The notes beneath the pieces are model-generated. The model did no database searches and had not been told where the DNA came from. It saw only the letters and a list, made by a program, of their open reading frames with translations. From the IMG/VR virus record IMGVR_UViG_3300009181_000183, positions 1 through 35,967 of that record: a DNA stretch of 35,967 nucleotides. One strand, given 5' to 3'. Shown here one piece after another: positions 1-7,070 of this stretch (its first letter is position 1; the number at the start of each line of letters is the position of its first letter). The translations under genes and the position numbers were made by a program. Source of the DNA: a virus.

Positions 1-17
1 ACCAACGCATTTCACAC

Positions 18-203
18 ATGAAAATCGAATTTCAGACAGGGGAGCAAATCAAACGCGACAACGGCAGCGGCTACCGACTTGCGGATGCGTTCCCGAAACG
101 CCGATTTTCGGATCGGTGCTTGTACGCCGTGCGATACAACGGCATTTCGCTGGACAACTCTACCGTTGAAAGCATCACACGAGCGAAAGGCGGATCCCGA
201 TGA
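18..203 (+). CDS. small hypothetical early protein (61 aa)
   Basis: I do not recognise this 61-residue protein. It starts with ATG after a short C/A-rich leader like those before other uncoupled genes of this phage. It ends in a 4-base ATGA overlap with the next small gene, which supports both calls. The sequence is polar and mixed in charge, with no membrane segment, signal peptide or metal site. The C-terminal half (RCLYAVRYNGISLDNSTVES) is beta-prone. A small single-domain early phage protein is the most that can be said. Confidence 0.55.
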   Translation: MKIEFQTGEQIKRDNGSGYRLADAFPKRRFSDRCLYAVRYNGISLDNSTVESITRAKGGSR

Positions 204-355
204 CCCAAAAAAACCCAGCCGCCGTAGCCTTAGGCCGTCTCGGTGGCAAGGCGAAGTCTGCGGCTAAATCCGAAGCAGCCCTCGAGAACGGAAAGCGCGG
301 TGGAAGGCCGAGGAAGGACGGGCTGACGATAAGCGGACCCGTTACGCCTCCCTGA
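200..355 (+). CDS. small basic protein with GGRPRK tail (51 aa)
   Basis: The ATG overlaps the stop of the gene at 18-203 (ATGA). The product is 51 residues, Ala/Lys-rich, with a double LGGKAKS...GKRGGRPRK pattern. I recognise this from many short uncharacterised proteins of phages and environmental bacteria; the GRP core resembles an AT-hook and could touch DNA, which is inference. The last dozen residues (DGLTISGPVTPP) look unlike the rest, so the native end may be shorter or altered. The stop is overlapped by CTG as CTGA, a possible start for the next frame. Confidence 0.55.
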   Translation: MTQKNPAAVALGRLGGKAKSAAKSEAALENGKRGGRPRKDGLTISGPVTPP

Positions 356-504
356 GAAGCGACGAATCGGGATGGAAACAGAAATTCAAACAACGCCTCT
401 ACCTCCACCGTTCCTGCCGCCCCATCTCCAAAGTCCACATGAACGACGAGGACCGCGGCCGACTCTGGTTCCGGCAGGAATGTCAGGGAATGTGCGGGAA
501 TTGA
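352..504 (+). CDS. possible small gene with a CTG start (50 aa)
   Basis: This frame is open from 268 to the TGA at 502-504, and its translation from 352 looks protein-like (GWKQKFKQRLYLHRSCRP, then a Cys-containing tail ending ECQGMCGN). It has no upstream ATG, GTG or TTG. The only plausible start is the CTG at 352-354, which overlaps the preceding stop as CTGA and so copies the ATGA/GTGA couplings used across this genome. The next gene starts 3 bases after its stop. Function unknown. It could instead be a fragment joined to an upstream frame by an indel. Confidence 0.35.
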   Translation: MRSDESGWKQKFKQRLYLHRSCRPISKVHMNDEDRGRLWFRQECQGMCGN

Positions 505-507
505 TTT

Positions 508-762
508 ATGAACATCAACGGACTGGAATTTACCGACGAGGTGCCAACGAATCCGGGGGCGTATTGGTGGAATCCGTCCAAAGACTCGGCCCACACAAAG
601 CTGGTCGAAAGATACGACGCTTCAGGCCGCCTGTTTGGATGGTTCGACGGCAAGGGCTATACCGATTCAAGGGGATGTACTTCCGCGCATCGTCAACGCA
701 ACGTCAGGGACCGTTGCGCGCAATCTGCGGACGGCAAGCGACTGTCGGACAGAGTACAGTGA
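508..762 (+). CDS. hypothetical protein with GAYWW motif (84 aa)
   Basis: The N-terminal half (PGAYWWNPSK, then LVERYDASGRLFGWFDGKG) resembles short phage and bacterial proteins that begin with a PGxYWW segment followed by a small beta-sheet; none has a known function that I can name. The C-terminal 30 residues (RQRNVRDRC onward) are Arg-rich and less convincing, so the true end could lie elsewhere. It follows the preceding stop by 3 bases. The region from here to 1142 seems to contain frame disturbances. Confidence 0.45.
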   Translation: MNINGLEFTDEVPTNPGAYWWNPSKDSAHTKLVERYDASGRLFGWFDGKGYTDSRGCTSAHRQRNVRDRCAQSADGKRLSDRVQ

Positions 763-834
763 AGACCAAGGCACACAGCAAGGTTTCGGAGCATTGCGGA
801 GCGGTCCCGAATACGGGACAAGATGCTCCGTTGA

Positions 835-1119
835 ATGCGAACCAAAAACGAAACCACCAGAACGGCGGTGCGTCTGCCGTCCGCCATCGCGAAGGAATTG
901 CGACGACGGTCCGAACGCACGGGGAAAGATCAATCGGCCATCATCCGGGATGCCCTGCGGGTGCATCTGGCAATCAAGCCGATGGTCTGCTCACAGTGCC
1001 CGAGCTTGCCAAACGGCTCCAGTTCTCCACCAGAAAGGTCCGCGAGTACGCGCGCACCGGCAAGTTTCCAGTGGTTCGGCTTAACAGTCGGGACCTGCGC
1101 TTTCACTGGCCCACCGTGA
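835..1119 (+). CDS. ribbon-helix-helix (CopG/Arc-type) DNA-binding protein, 3' end uncertain
   Basis: Residues about 8-45 form a clear RHH domain: the strand TRTAVRLPS, then helix AIAKELRRRSERTG and helix DQSAIIRDALRVHL. Such proteins dimerise and insert the strand into the major groove, usually as autorepressors or antitoxins. The ATG directly follows a stop in the same frame. After about residue 48 the translation (MVCSQCPSLPNGSSSPPERS) loses all domain character, while the -1 frame over the same DNA encodes a convincing HTH. Either the HTH gene overlaps this one, or the frame is broken near 980-1000. No toxin partner is visible. Confidence 0.6.
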   Translation: MRTKNETTRTAVRLPSAIAKELRRRSERTGKDQSAIIRDALRVHLAIKPMVCSQCPSLPNGSSSPPERSASTRAPASFQWFGLTVGTCAFTGPP

Positions 1120-1142
1120 TCCAGCGGTTGGCCGGTGCCTAA
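996..1142 (+). CDS. excisionase/MerR-like helix-turn-helix protein
   Basis: The segment from GTG 996 reads VPELAKRLQFSTRKVREYAR, then TGKFPVVRLNSRDLRFHW, and ends IQRLAGA. It is a typical winged-HTH excisionase-type (HTH_17) domain, in which the tyrosine/arginine helix recognises DNA and the RFHW wing follows. At 48 residues the domain would be nearly complete. The frame is open upstream as far as 372, and a GTGA overlap at 759 is another possible start, but the sequence between 759 and 990 looks non-coding in this frame. Role: probably transcriptional control or excision; no integrase is in the window. Confidence 0.55.
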   Translation: MPELAKRLQFSTRKVREYARTGKFPVVRLNSRDLRFHWPTVIQRLAGA

Positions 1143-1195
1143 CAACAAACCCAGCTAGTACACCTGTGAGTTATTATCAAGAGTCGGAGGCCGCG

Positions 1196-2320
1196 ATGCC
1201 TCTGGAAGTGGTCAGCACCGGGGCGCTCGAATCGATCGAGCGTGCCCAGATCGACACCCAGATCGCCACGGCCAAAAAGTACCCACGCAACATCCTCGCG
1301 GTGAAGCAGCAGATGCTATCCATCGCGACCTTGGATGACGAGACCGCGGCTGCGTGTTTCTATACGCTGCCCCGGGGCGGGAAGACGATCCAAGGGCCGA
1401 GCGTCCGCATGGCAGAGATTGCCCTCAGCTGCTTCGGCAACGTCAAGGCGGCTACGCGGATCCTCAGCGTGGCCACCGGAGAAAACCCCCACGCGGTCGT
1501 GCAGGCGGTCGTGTGCGACATGGAGAAGAACGTCACGTTCTCGGTCGAGAAGCGGCGCCGGATCACGGCCAAGAAGGGTCGCGACGGTGCCCGACGGCCG
1601 GTGGACGACGACGACATCCAACTGGCCGTGAACGCTGGCTCGGCAATCGCTTTCCGCGACGCCGTGTTCAAGGTCGTGCCCGGCGCGCTCATCAAGTCGT
1701 GCTTCGACGCCGCCCGCAAGGTGGCCGTTGGCGACCTCAAGAGCCTCATTGCCAGGCGGTCTCAGGTGCTCGACCGGCTCAAGAAGATGGGCGCCATCGA
1801 GGACCGAATCTTCGCCGCCATCGGGGTGAAGAAGGCCGAAGAGATCGACCTCGACAAGCTCGAGGAATTGATCGGAATCGGGACCGCGTTGAAGGACGGA
1901 AGCCTGTCATTGGAGGACGCCTTTCCGGCCCCCGGGTCCGCGGAACCCGGCGATACACCGCGGCCGATGTTCCGGCCGCAGCCAACCACCAGTACCGCCA
2001 AGGCACCCTCGACGGAACCCGTCGCGAAGCCCGACGAGACCGAGCCGCAGGCCGATCCAGCCACGACCCCGAAACCCGCGGCCGATCCCACACCGCCGCC
2101 GGCTGCGGCGCCGGTCGAGACGCCCCAATCGTTCCTCGCCAACGTCATCACAACCGCCGGCCTGACGTTCGACCAGTTCGTCGCATGGGCCAGCGCCTCA
2201 GGATTCCTTGAAGGCCAGCCGGCGAGCTTCGAAGAGATCGACGCGAAGGTCGCCTCTCGCCTTCTCAAGTCTCGGACCGGTATGCTCAACGCCATCCGCT
2301 CCGCGGGAGGTGCCCGATGA
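1196..2320 (+). CDS. phage recombination-module protein, possible single-strand annealing protein (374 aa)
   Basis: I chose ATG 1196 because GGAGG lies 7 bases upstream; GTG 1166 is a possible longer start. Residues 1-250 match a phage family I know as uncharacterised or recombination-associated: RAQIDTQIATAKKYPRN, ETAAACFYTLPRGGK, GPSVRMAEIALSCFGN, and a region with KRRRITAKKG. A Pro/Ala-rich linker follows and then a C-terminal helical segment of about 60 residues. Its place ahead of a Cas4-like nuclease, an SSB-like protein and RusA fits a RecT/Red-beta-type role of pairing DNA single strands. I infer that role from context plus weak resemblance. It ends in an ATGA overlap. Confidence 0.65.
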   Translation: MPLEVVSTGALESIERAQIDTQIATAKKYPRNILAVKQQMLSIATLDDETAAACFYTLPRGGKTIQGPSVRMAEIALSCFGNVKAATRILSVATGENPHAVVQAVVCDMEKNVTFSVEKRRRITAKKGRDGARRPVDDDDIQLAVNAGSAIAFRDAVFKVVPGALIKSCFDAARKVAVGDLKSLIARRSQVLDRLKKMGAIEDRIFAAIGVKKAEEIDLDKLEELIGIGTALKDGSLSLEDAFPAPGSAEPGDTPRPMFRPQPTTSTAKAPSTEPVAKPDETEPQADPATTPKPAADPTPPPAAAPVETPQSFLANVITTAGLTFDQFVAWASASGFLEGQPASFEEIDAKVASRLLKSRTGMLNAIRSAGGAR

Positions 2321-2715
2321 ATTCCGCCACCAAGCCCGATGTTGACCGCATCGCGGAACTCGCCGCGCTCATCGCCGGGCGCGTCCCGTTCCTGATCGAG
2401 GAAGCGCGGGCGCAGATCAACGAGTCTATCAACGCAACCATGGAGGAGGCGCACGAGAAGGAGTACCGCAAGGCCATCCTGTCCCTTGCCATCACCGCCA
2501 AATGGGACCTCGACGGCAACAATGTCGTCATCTCTATGCCGGTCTCCGTAAAACGTCGCTTCGAGTCGGTCGGCAAGCTCGACGACCCGAACCAGCCCGC
2601 GCTCCCGGGAGTGGACCCCAATCAAACGCCGACCACCAAAGCTGCCCGCAAGTTTATCGGAACCATCGAGAAGTCCGGCGAGTGGGTCACGATGAAGATC
2701 GGAGGTTCCGCGTGA
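2317..2715 (+). CDS. hypothetical recombination-operon protein (132 aa)
   Basis: The gene overlaps its upstream neighbour (ATGA) and its downstream neighbour (GTGA), so it belongs to the operon. Residues 1-55 are predicted helical and acidic (MEEAHEKEYRKA); residues 60-85 form beta strands (AITAKWDLDGNNVVISMPVS). The end, FIGTIEKSGEWVTMKIGG, is another small beta unit. I know no family function. Position suggests an accessory to the annealing protein or nuclease. Confidence 0.7.
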   Translation: MNSATKPDVDRIAELAALIAGRVPFLIEEARAQINESINATMEEAHEKEYRKAILSLAITAKWDLDGNNVVISMPVSVKRRFESVGKLDDPNQPALPGVDPNQTPTTKAARKFIGTIEKSGEWVTMKIGGSA

Positions 2716-3536
2716 GCAACCACACCAGCGCGCTCGCCGTCGTCGGCAGCGTTCCCAGCATCGAACTCCGGGGCCAGGCGCTCACCAAGCGCGACGACCT
2801 GATCGTGGAGGCGTTGGCCATCACCAAGGTCTCGGACCCGTTCGCGCACGAGGAGGCGTGCAAGCTGCACGTCGAGTTGAAGCGCATGGCCCGCGAGGTC
2901 GAACGGGATCGCTCGGCGCTCAAAGCACCGGTGCTCGACCTCGGCCGCAAGATCGACGACTGCGCGCGGCAATTCACCGCGCCGATCACCGATCAAACGG
3001 ACCGCATCGGGAAGTTGGTGCTTGGGTACGAGGCCGAGGTGGAACGCGAACGCCAAGCGTCCGAGCGCAAGGTCCTCGAGGAAAAGGCCCGCCTCGAACG
3101 CGAACGGCGTGCCGCGGAGGAAGCGGAACGCCAGAAGGCGGAACAGGCCCGACGTGAGGCCGAGGAAGCGCAGCGGAAGGCCGCGGAGGCCCTGCGCGCT
3201 TCGGTCATTTACGGAGGGCACGAGGACGCAGCCAACGCCGCAGCCGTCGAAGCCCAAGCCGCAGCCGAGAGAGCCCGGGAGGCCGACCTTGCAGCCAAGG
3301 CCGCGGCCGAAGCCCCGGCGCAGGTTCCCGCGGTCGTGGTTCCGCCCCAGTCCACAAAGGTCGAAGGCATGCGGCGCCGCGAGGTGTGGGTCGTCGAGGT
3401 CATCAACCCCGCGCAACTCTACGCTGCCCGGCCCGACCTTGTGCAACTGGTCCCGCGCATCGCGGAGATCACCAAGGCCGCGGCGAACGGGGACAACCTC
3501 CCCGGCGTCAATGCTCGGAAGGAGTCGCGCGTATGA
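2712..3536 (+). CDS. coiled-coil protein of the recombination operon (274 aa)
   Basis: The GTG start overlaps the preceding stop as GTGA. Residues 20-100 form a helical domain (TKRDDLIVEALAITKVSDPF, later SALKAPVLDLGRKIDD). Residues 105-175 are a long Arg/Glu/Ala coiled coil (ERQASERKVLEEKARLERER and onward). An Ala-rich stretch follows, then a C-terminal beta unit (REVWVVEVINPAQLYAARPD) that ends in PGVNARKE. This architecture occurs in phage operons beside nuclease/recombinase genes, where such proteins are often annotated as DUF1351-like. The exact role is unknown; a structural partner of the nuclease is a reasonable inference. Confidence 0.75.
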   Translation: MSNHTSALAVVGSVPSIELRGQALTKRDDLIVEALAITKVSDPFAHEEACKLHVELKRMAREVERDRSALKAPVLDLGRKIDDCARQFTAPITDQTDRIGKLVLGYEAEVERERQASERKVLEEKARLERERRAAEEAERQKAEQARREAEEAQRKAAEALRASVIYGGHEDAANAAAVEAQAAAERAREADLAAKAAAEAPAQVPAVVVPPQSTKVEGMRRREVWVVEVINPAQLYAARPDLVQLVPRIAEITKAAANGDNLPGVNARKESRV

Positions 3537-4642
3537 GCACCGACGAACGCAACAACCTGCCGAGCGCGTCGAGCGCGCATCGGTACGCAACCTGCCCCGG
3601 GTCGTTCCTGCTCGAGCAGCAGGTCCCGCCCGGCCCTCCGTCACCGGACGCCGAGTTCGGGAACATCGTCCACGCCCTGCTCTCTGAGGAGACCGTGTTC
3701 AATGCGACCGACGACCACCGAGAACTGGCCGACAGGTGCCGCGCTCAGGAGGCCGAGCTTGTGACCGAGCACGGATTTACCTCTGCGGTCACGTTCGAGA
3801 CCCGCGAAAAACGATTCTGGTCAACGGAATATGAAGACTGCCCAACGTGGTCCGGGAAGCCTGACGTGGTGTACAACGCGGCAAGCGGACCCGACTCCGT
3901 TCGCGTCCTGCTCATCGACTACAAAACAGGGCGCGGAGAAGTGGACGCAGCGGAAGCCAACCTGCAACTGCGCGCGCTCGTGGTTCTCGTTGCAGAGCAC
4001 TACGGAAACGTGATCGAGGCTGTGGCGGCGGTCATCCAGCCGCTCGCGGGAAAGCCCACAGTCTGCCGGTATAGCGCCGAAGACATCATGCGAGCCGCCT
4101 TCGAGTTGCAAGACCTCATGGAAGCCGTGAAGCTTCCAGACCAACCGCTGAACCCGTCTCCGGCCGCGTGCAAGTACTGCCGCGCGAAACCCATCTGCCC
4201 GGCCGCGTTGGACGCGGTGGAAACACTGCCCGCGCTCGCGCCCCGGTCCGGCCGGGAGATCGCGATGACCCCGGAGCAGATCGCCGCGTTCCTCGACGCG
4301 GCCAAGGTGGCTGAGGACGTGATCGAAAGCGTCCGCGAGAAGGCCAAGCGGCTCCTTGAGGCCGACTACACCGCGGTTCCTGGCTGGCGCCTCAAGCCCG
4401 GCGTGGTCCGCGAAACCATCACCAGACCGGACACCGTGTTCGCGCGGTTCGTGCGCTCCGGGGGCACGCAAGAGCAGTTCATGGGCGCGGTCTCTATCGG
4501 GAAAACCAAGCTCAAGGACGCCCTTCGCGCCGCGACCGGGACCAATGGGAAGACGCTCGACGCGTTGCTCGCGGACACCATCGCGGGGTGCATCGAGGAG
4601 AAAACGACCTCGCCGTCCTTGGCGAAAGGAGGTGCCGAATGA
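3533..4642 (+). CDS. Cas4/RecB-like PD-(D/E)XK exonuclease (DUF2800-type, 369 aa)
   Basis: This is a predicted nuclease that would resect DNA ends for phage recombination. Motifs in order: Cys21 in YATCPGSF; H47 in NIVHALL; Asp111 in SGKPDVV; D129-x-K131 in LLIDYKTGRG; Gln145 in NLQLRA; and Cys213, Cys216, Cys222 in CKYCRAKPICP. The N-terminal cysteine plus the C-terminal triplet make the four-cysteine iron-sulfur cluster of Cas4/AddB-type nucleases. Asp111, Asp129 and Lys131 are the expected metal-binding and catalytic residues. A C-terminal helical region of about 120 residues follows. Start and stop overlap both neighbours by 4 bases. The annealing-protein-like gene upstream makes an exonuclease/annealing pair likely. 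Confidence 0.88.
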   Translation: MSTDERNNLPSASSAHRYATCPGSFLLEQQVPPGPPSPDAEFGNIVHALLSEETVFNATDDHRELADRCRAQEAELVTEHGFTSAVTFETREKRFWSTEYEDCPTWSGKPDVVYNAASGPDSVRVLLIDYKTGRGEVDAAEANLQLRALVVLVAEHYGNVIEAVAAVIQPLAGKPTVCRYSAEDIMRAAFELQDLMEAVKLPDQPLNPSPAACKYCRAKPICPAALDAVETLPALAPRSGREIAMTPEQIAAFLDAAKVAEDVIESVREKAKRLLEADYTAVPGWRLKPGVVRETITRPDTVFARFVRSGGTQEQFMGAVSIGKTKLKDALRAATGTNGKTLDALLADTIAGCIEEKTTSPSLAKGGAE

Positions 4643-5085
4643 GCCCGCGCCAAATGGTTGAAGAGTTCATGCGCGCGTTTGGACAGGAGGCGCCGCAGCG
4701 GCCCTTCATGCCGTCGCTCGAGACGCGCCGGTTGCGCGGCCGGCTCATCGTCGAGGAGGGGTCGGAAATTGGAGCGGCCACGAACCTCGTGGACTACTTC
4801 GACGGGCTCGTTGACACCCGCTACGTGCTCGAAGGTGCCGAGGTGGCGGCGGGCATTCCTGAGGGGGCGATCCTCGAAGGCATGGCCGAAGTCCACCGCA
4901 GCAACATGTCGAAGGCGTGGACCATTGCCGAGATCGACGCGGCAGACATGCCCATCGGCACACGCTACCTCCCGCAGTCGGACGGGCGCGTGATCGTGTT
5001 CCGGCACGACGGGAAGGTCCTCAAGTCGCCGAGCTATTCGCCCGCGAACCTTCGACCCATCCTCGAGCAATGGGGGTGCCTGTGA
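4639..5085 (+). CDS. MazG/HisE-like NTP pyrophosphohydrolase (148 aa)
   Basis: An all-alpha NTP-PPase fold is suggested by RGRLIVEEGSEI (the E-E-x-x-E metal-binding helix), then DGLVDTRYVLEGAEVAAG (second acidic helix with an LVD core), EVHRSNMSKAW, and a C-terminal DGKVLKSPSYSPANL. These last two are hallmarks of the phage phosphoribosyl-ATP pyrophosphohydrolase-like branch. Such enzymes hydrolyse (d)NTPs to monophosphates and may clean or rebalance nucleotide pools, or lower alarmones, during infection; the actual substrate is not visible. It is coupled by ATGA and GTGA to its neighbours. Confidence 0.82.
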   Translation: MSPRQMVEEFMRAFGQEAPQRPFMPSLETRRLRGRLIVEEGSEIGAATNLVDYFDGLVDTRYVLEGAEVAAGIPEGAILEGMAEVHRSNMSKAWTIAEIDAADMPIGTRYLPQSDGRVIVFRHDGKVLKSPSYSPANLRPILEQWGCL

Positions 5086-5402
5086 AGTGCTTGCAAGCCT
5101 TCGGACAGGCTCGCGTCGTCGGCAACCCCGAGGTACTGACGACGAGCAATGGCGACCGCTACGCGGCGCTCACGGTGAAGTTCGACACCCGCGAATTGCA
5201 GAGCGGGGCGAAGTTCACGCAGCGGATCAAGTTCCGGTCCTTTGCCGAGGCCGACATTGCGCTGATCGAAAAAGGCGAAGTGCCCGCGGGCACCATCGTC
5301 TTCTTCGACGGCGAATGTGACGCCGTGGCCGAGGAGCAAAACGGGAAGTGGTACGCCAACCCTCGCGTCACGGGTCGCCTCATCACATGGAGGCAACCGT
5401 GA
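5082..5402 (+). CDS. SSB-like OB-fold protein of the recombination operon (106 aa)
   Basis: The GTG start overlaps the stop of the MazG-like gene. The sequence has the strand pattern of a compact OB fold: FGQARVVGNPEVLTTSNGD, RYAALTVKFDTRE, TQRIKFRSFAEAD, GTIVFFDGECDAV, NPRVTGRLITW. This resembles phage single-strand-binding proteins. It has no acidic SSB tail. It is distinct from the canonical SSB at 9306-9761, so the phage carries two. It probably coats ssDNA for the annealing reaction. Confidence 0.7.
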   Translation: MKCLQAFGQARVVGNPEVLTTSNGDRYAALTVKFDTRELQSGAKFTQRIKFRSFAEADIALIEKGEVPAGTIVFFDGECDAVAEEQNGKWYANPRVTGRLITWRQP

Positions 5403-5833
5403 ACGCTCTAGTGTTCCGAGCGGTCGGGATCCCGAAAGGGCAACCCCGCGCGAAGGCGTGCGTCCGCGGTCGCCATGCCGGCGTCTATGACCCGGGCACC
5501 GCTAACGACTGGAAAACCATCGTGCGCAACGCCGCGCGCGAGAAGTGGGACGGGGTTCCGTTTGATGTTCCAGTGTCGGTCCGCATTTCGGTGTTTTTCC
5601 CGCGCCCGAAGTACCACTTCAAACGCAACGGAGAACTGAAAGAGGGCGCGCCCATTTGGCATGCCTCTAAGCCAGACCGGGACAACATCGACAAGGCTAT
5701 CCTCGACGCGCTCGTGAACGTCGGCGTCCTCAAGGACGATTGCATCGCGGCCGGTGGGTTCGTCCACAAGCTCTACCACGCTCCGGGTGAGCTTCCCGGG
5801 GCATGGATTGAAATCGACACGCTCGGACGCTGA
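5399..5833 (+). CDS. rusA: RusA-family Holliday junction resolvase (144 aa)
   Basis: RusA dimers cut four-way DNA junctions left by recombination or replication before packaging. Visible signatures are the N-terminal GIPKGQPRAKACVRG, the central strand VSVRISVFFPRPK, and the catalytic acidic motif KPDRDNIDKAILDAL followed by LKDD. The acidic residues of these two clusters bind Mg2+. Length fits the family. I chose GTG 5399, which overlaps the upstream stop (GTGA); an in-frame ATG at 5387 would add four residues. It is the last gene of the operon that starts at 1196. Confidence 0.92.
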   Translation: MNALVFRAVGIPKGQPRAKACVRGRHAGVYDPGTANDWKTIVRNAAREKWDGVPFDVPVSVRISVFFPRPKYHFKRNGELKEGAPIWHASKPDRDNIDKAILDALVNVGVLKDDCIAAGGFVHKLYHAPGELPGAWIEIDTLGR

Positions 5834-5877
5834 CAGCAGACGGAGGGGCGCGCATTCCACACCACACGCACAACACC

Positions 5878-6123
5878 ATGACCACCGAAACAAGAATCCG
5901 ACGGAACGCTGTCCAAGCAGCCCGCCAATGGGCCACGGTCGGATGCACCCGCTCGAAGGGCTACCTCCTGCGCAGGAACCCCGAGATGTCCGCCGACGAA
6001 GCCGCTGCCGTGATCCTCGCCGCCGAAGTAAGTCGATTGGAAACCGAGCTTGCCGAATCCAATCGACAAGCCAGGCAGGACGTGGCCGCGCTCGCGCTCC
6101 GACTCGCAGCGGGCATCCCCTAA
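5878..6123 (+). CDS. hypothetical small helical protein (81 aa)
   Basis: The ATG follows a 44-base gap with a C/A-rich leader (cacacgcacaacaccATG). The product is predominantly alpha-helical, with WATVGCTRSKGYLLRRNPEM near the middle and a C-terminal helix of EVSRLETELAESNRQARQ that may dimerise as a short coiled coil. I recognise no family. It begins a run of small genes between the recombination and replication modules. Confidence 0.55.
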   Translation: MTTETRIRRNAVQAARQWATVGCTRSKGYLLRRNPEMSADEAAAVILAAEVSRLETELAESNRQARQDVAALALRLAAGIP

Positions 6124-6179
6124 ATATACCCCACAGCCATGCTTCCAATGTCGGCCCCTGTTTGCAAAATGACACCCGT

Positions 6180-6359
6180 ATGAAGAACACGAACAAAATC
6201 AAATGCGGCAAGGCACACTCGGGCAGCAAGCAACTCGTCCGCACGATCCGGGGTTTCTGCGAATGCCTCGGGTGCGGGCAGACGTACAACGACGCGCAGG
6301 TCGGCGAGGCCAAGCGCGGTGACGGTGCCGGCCGGGGGCTCCTCTACATCCAGGCCTGA
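6180..6359 (+). CDS. possible zinc-ribbon small protein (59 aa)
   Basis: Residues 9-33 hold four cysteines, KCGKAHSG followed 16 residues later by CECLGCGQTY, plus His12; this spacing would suit a small zinc-binding ribbon. The rest is polar. Such proteins are common accessory proteins in phage early regions. I chose ATG 6180; the frame runs further upstream but that part is not protein-like. Function unknown. Confidence 0.5.
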   Translation: MKNTNKIKCGKAHSGSKQLVRTIRGFCECLGCGQTYNDAQVGEAKRGDGAGRGLLYIQA

Positions 6360-6421
6360 CCTTCGCGCCTGCGTCGGTGCCTTCGGGCTCCCGGCGCGTG
6401 CGCGGCGAGCAGCCGCACCAT

Positions 6422-6577
6422 ATGAACGAAATCCTCATCATGACCGGATGGCGCGCCAGGGCGGCGTGCTACTACATCAAGCACCGCTCGGAGGCCATGC
6501 GCCTCGGGCTCCGACTCACCGAACGCGTCGCCAACGATTGCCTGCTCGGGGTGATGAAGATGGAGGCCACGAGATGA
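6422..6577 (+). CDS. small hypothetical protein (51 aa)
   Basis: ATG 6422 (MNEILIMTGWRARAA) gives 51 residues and ends in an ATGA overlap with the next gene. The product is helical and basic; ACYYIKHRSEAMRLGLRL could form one amphipathic helix. A GTG at 6377 would add 15 unconvincing residues. No family recognised. Confidence 0.45.
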   Translation: MNEILIMTGWRARAACYYIKHRSEAMRLGLRLTERVANDCLLGVMKMEATR

Positions 6578-6717
6578 ACGCCACGCCTATCCCCGAGCCC
6601 GGCGCGCTCATCCGCCACCACACCGTCGGCCGCATCGTCGGAACCTACCACGACGCCGGGAACAACCTTTACTCGCCGGACGACAAGCGCCGCGCCAACC
6701 AAGGGGGGGCCAAGTGA
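6574..6717 (+). CDS. small hypothetical protein (47 aa)
   Basis: This 47-residue frame is coupled on both sides (ATGA at 6574, GTGA at 6714). It begins PEPGALIRHHTVGRIVGTYH, a beta-like segment seen in small SH3-like or KOW-like folds, and ends in a basic tail. Support comes mainly from the paired overlaps. Function unknown. Confidence 0.45.
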   Translation: MNATPIPEPGALIRHHTVGRIVGTYHDAGNNLYSPDDKRRANQGGAK

Positions 6718-7070
6718 CCAACGCTATTCTCGCCGCCGCCCTGATCCTGATCGAGACCGGCGGCAACGACCGGGCCGTCGGCGACCACGGCAAGGCGCTG
6801 GGTCCGCTGCAAATCCACGCGGAGGTCGTCGCCGACGTGAACCGCGCCTTCCGCGCGCACTACGAACACCGACGGATGACCAACCGAGCGGAGGCTGTCC
6901 AGGTCCTCGACCGCTACCTCGCGCTCTACGCAACTCCCCAGCGCATCGGGCGCGGGGTCACCAACGAAGACCGCGCGCGCATATGGAACGGTGGCCCGGA
7001 CGGTTGGCGCCGACGCGCGACGCTGGGCTATGCCCGACGGTTCCGCGCGGTGAAAGGGGGTGCCAGGTGA
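6714..7070 (+). CDS. SLT-like lytic transglycosylase-related protein (118 aa)
   Basis: The start ALILIETGGNDRAVGDHGKA followed by LGPLQIH is the soluble-lytic-transglycosylase (lysozyme-like) signature, with Glu14 as the expected catalytic acid and the GxxGPxQI motif after it. The C-terminal RIWNGGPDGW and GYARRF match short phage members of this fold. The predicted reaction is cleavage of peptidoglycan glycan strands to 1,6-anhydro ends. No signal peptide is present. At 118 residues it is a minimal domain. It sits among early genes rather than lysis genes, which is unusual. Start and stop both overlap neighbours. Confidence 0.75.
   Translation: MTNAILAAALILIETGGNDRAVGDHGKALGPLQIHAEVVADVNRAFRAHYEHRRMTNRAEAVQVLDRYLALYATPQRIGRGVTNEDRARIWNGGPDGWRRRATLGYARRFRAVKGGAR

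Noticed and set aside
372-990. Reading the whole 372-1142 frame as one 256-residue protein
   Set aside because: Only the last 48 residues (HTH) look like protein; the rest overlaps better genes in other frames and has no domain.
2622-3644. 340-codon open frame on the minus strand over the coiled-coil gene
   Set aside because: It mirrors the codon pattern of the GC-rich + strand gene, has Arg/Leu/Gly-rich sequence without domains, and conflicts with the tight + strand operon. The same applies to other long minus frames (for example 1762-2625, 8425-9294, 18620-19774, 29983-31206).
6139-6183. 14-codon frame that ends in ATGA at the start of the zinc-ribbon gene
   Set aside because: Too short to judge, with no supporting pattern other than the overlap.
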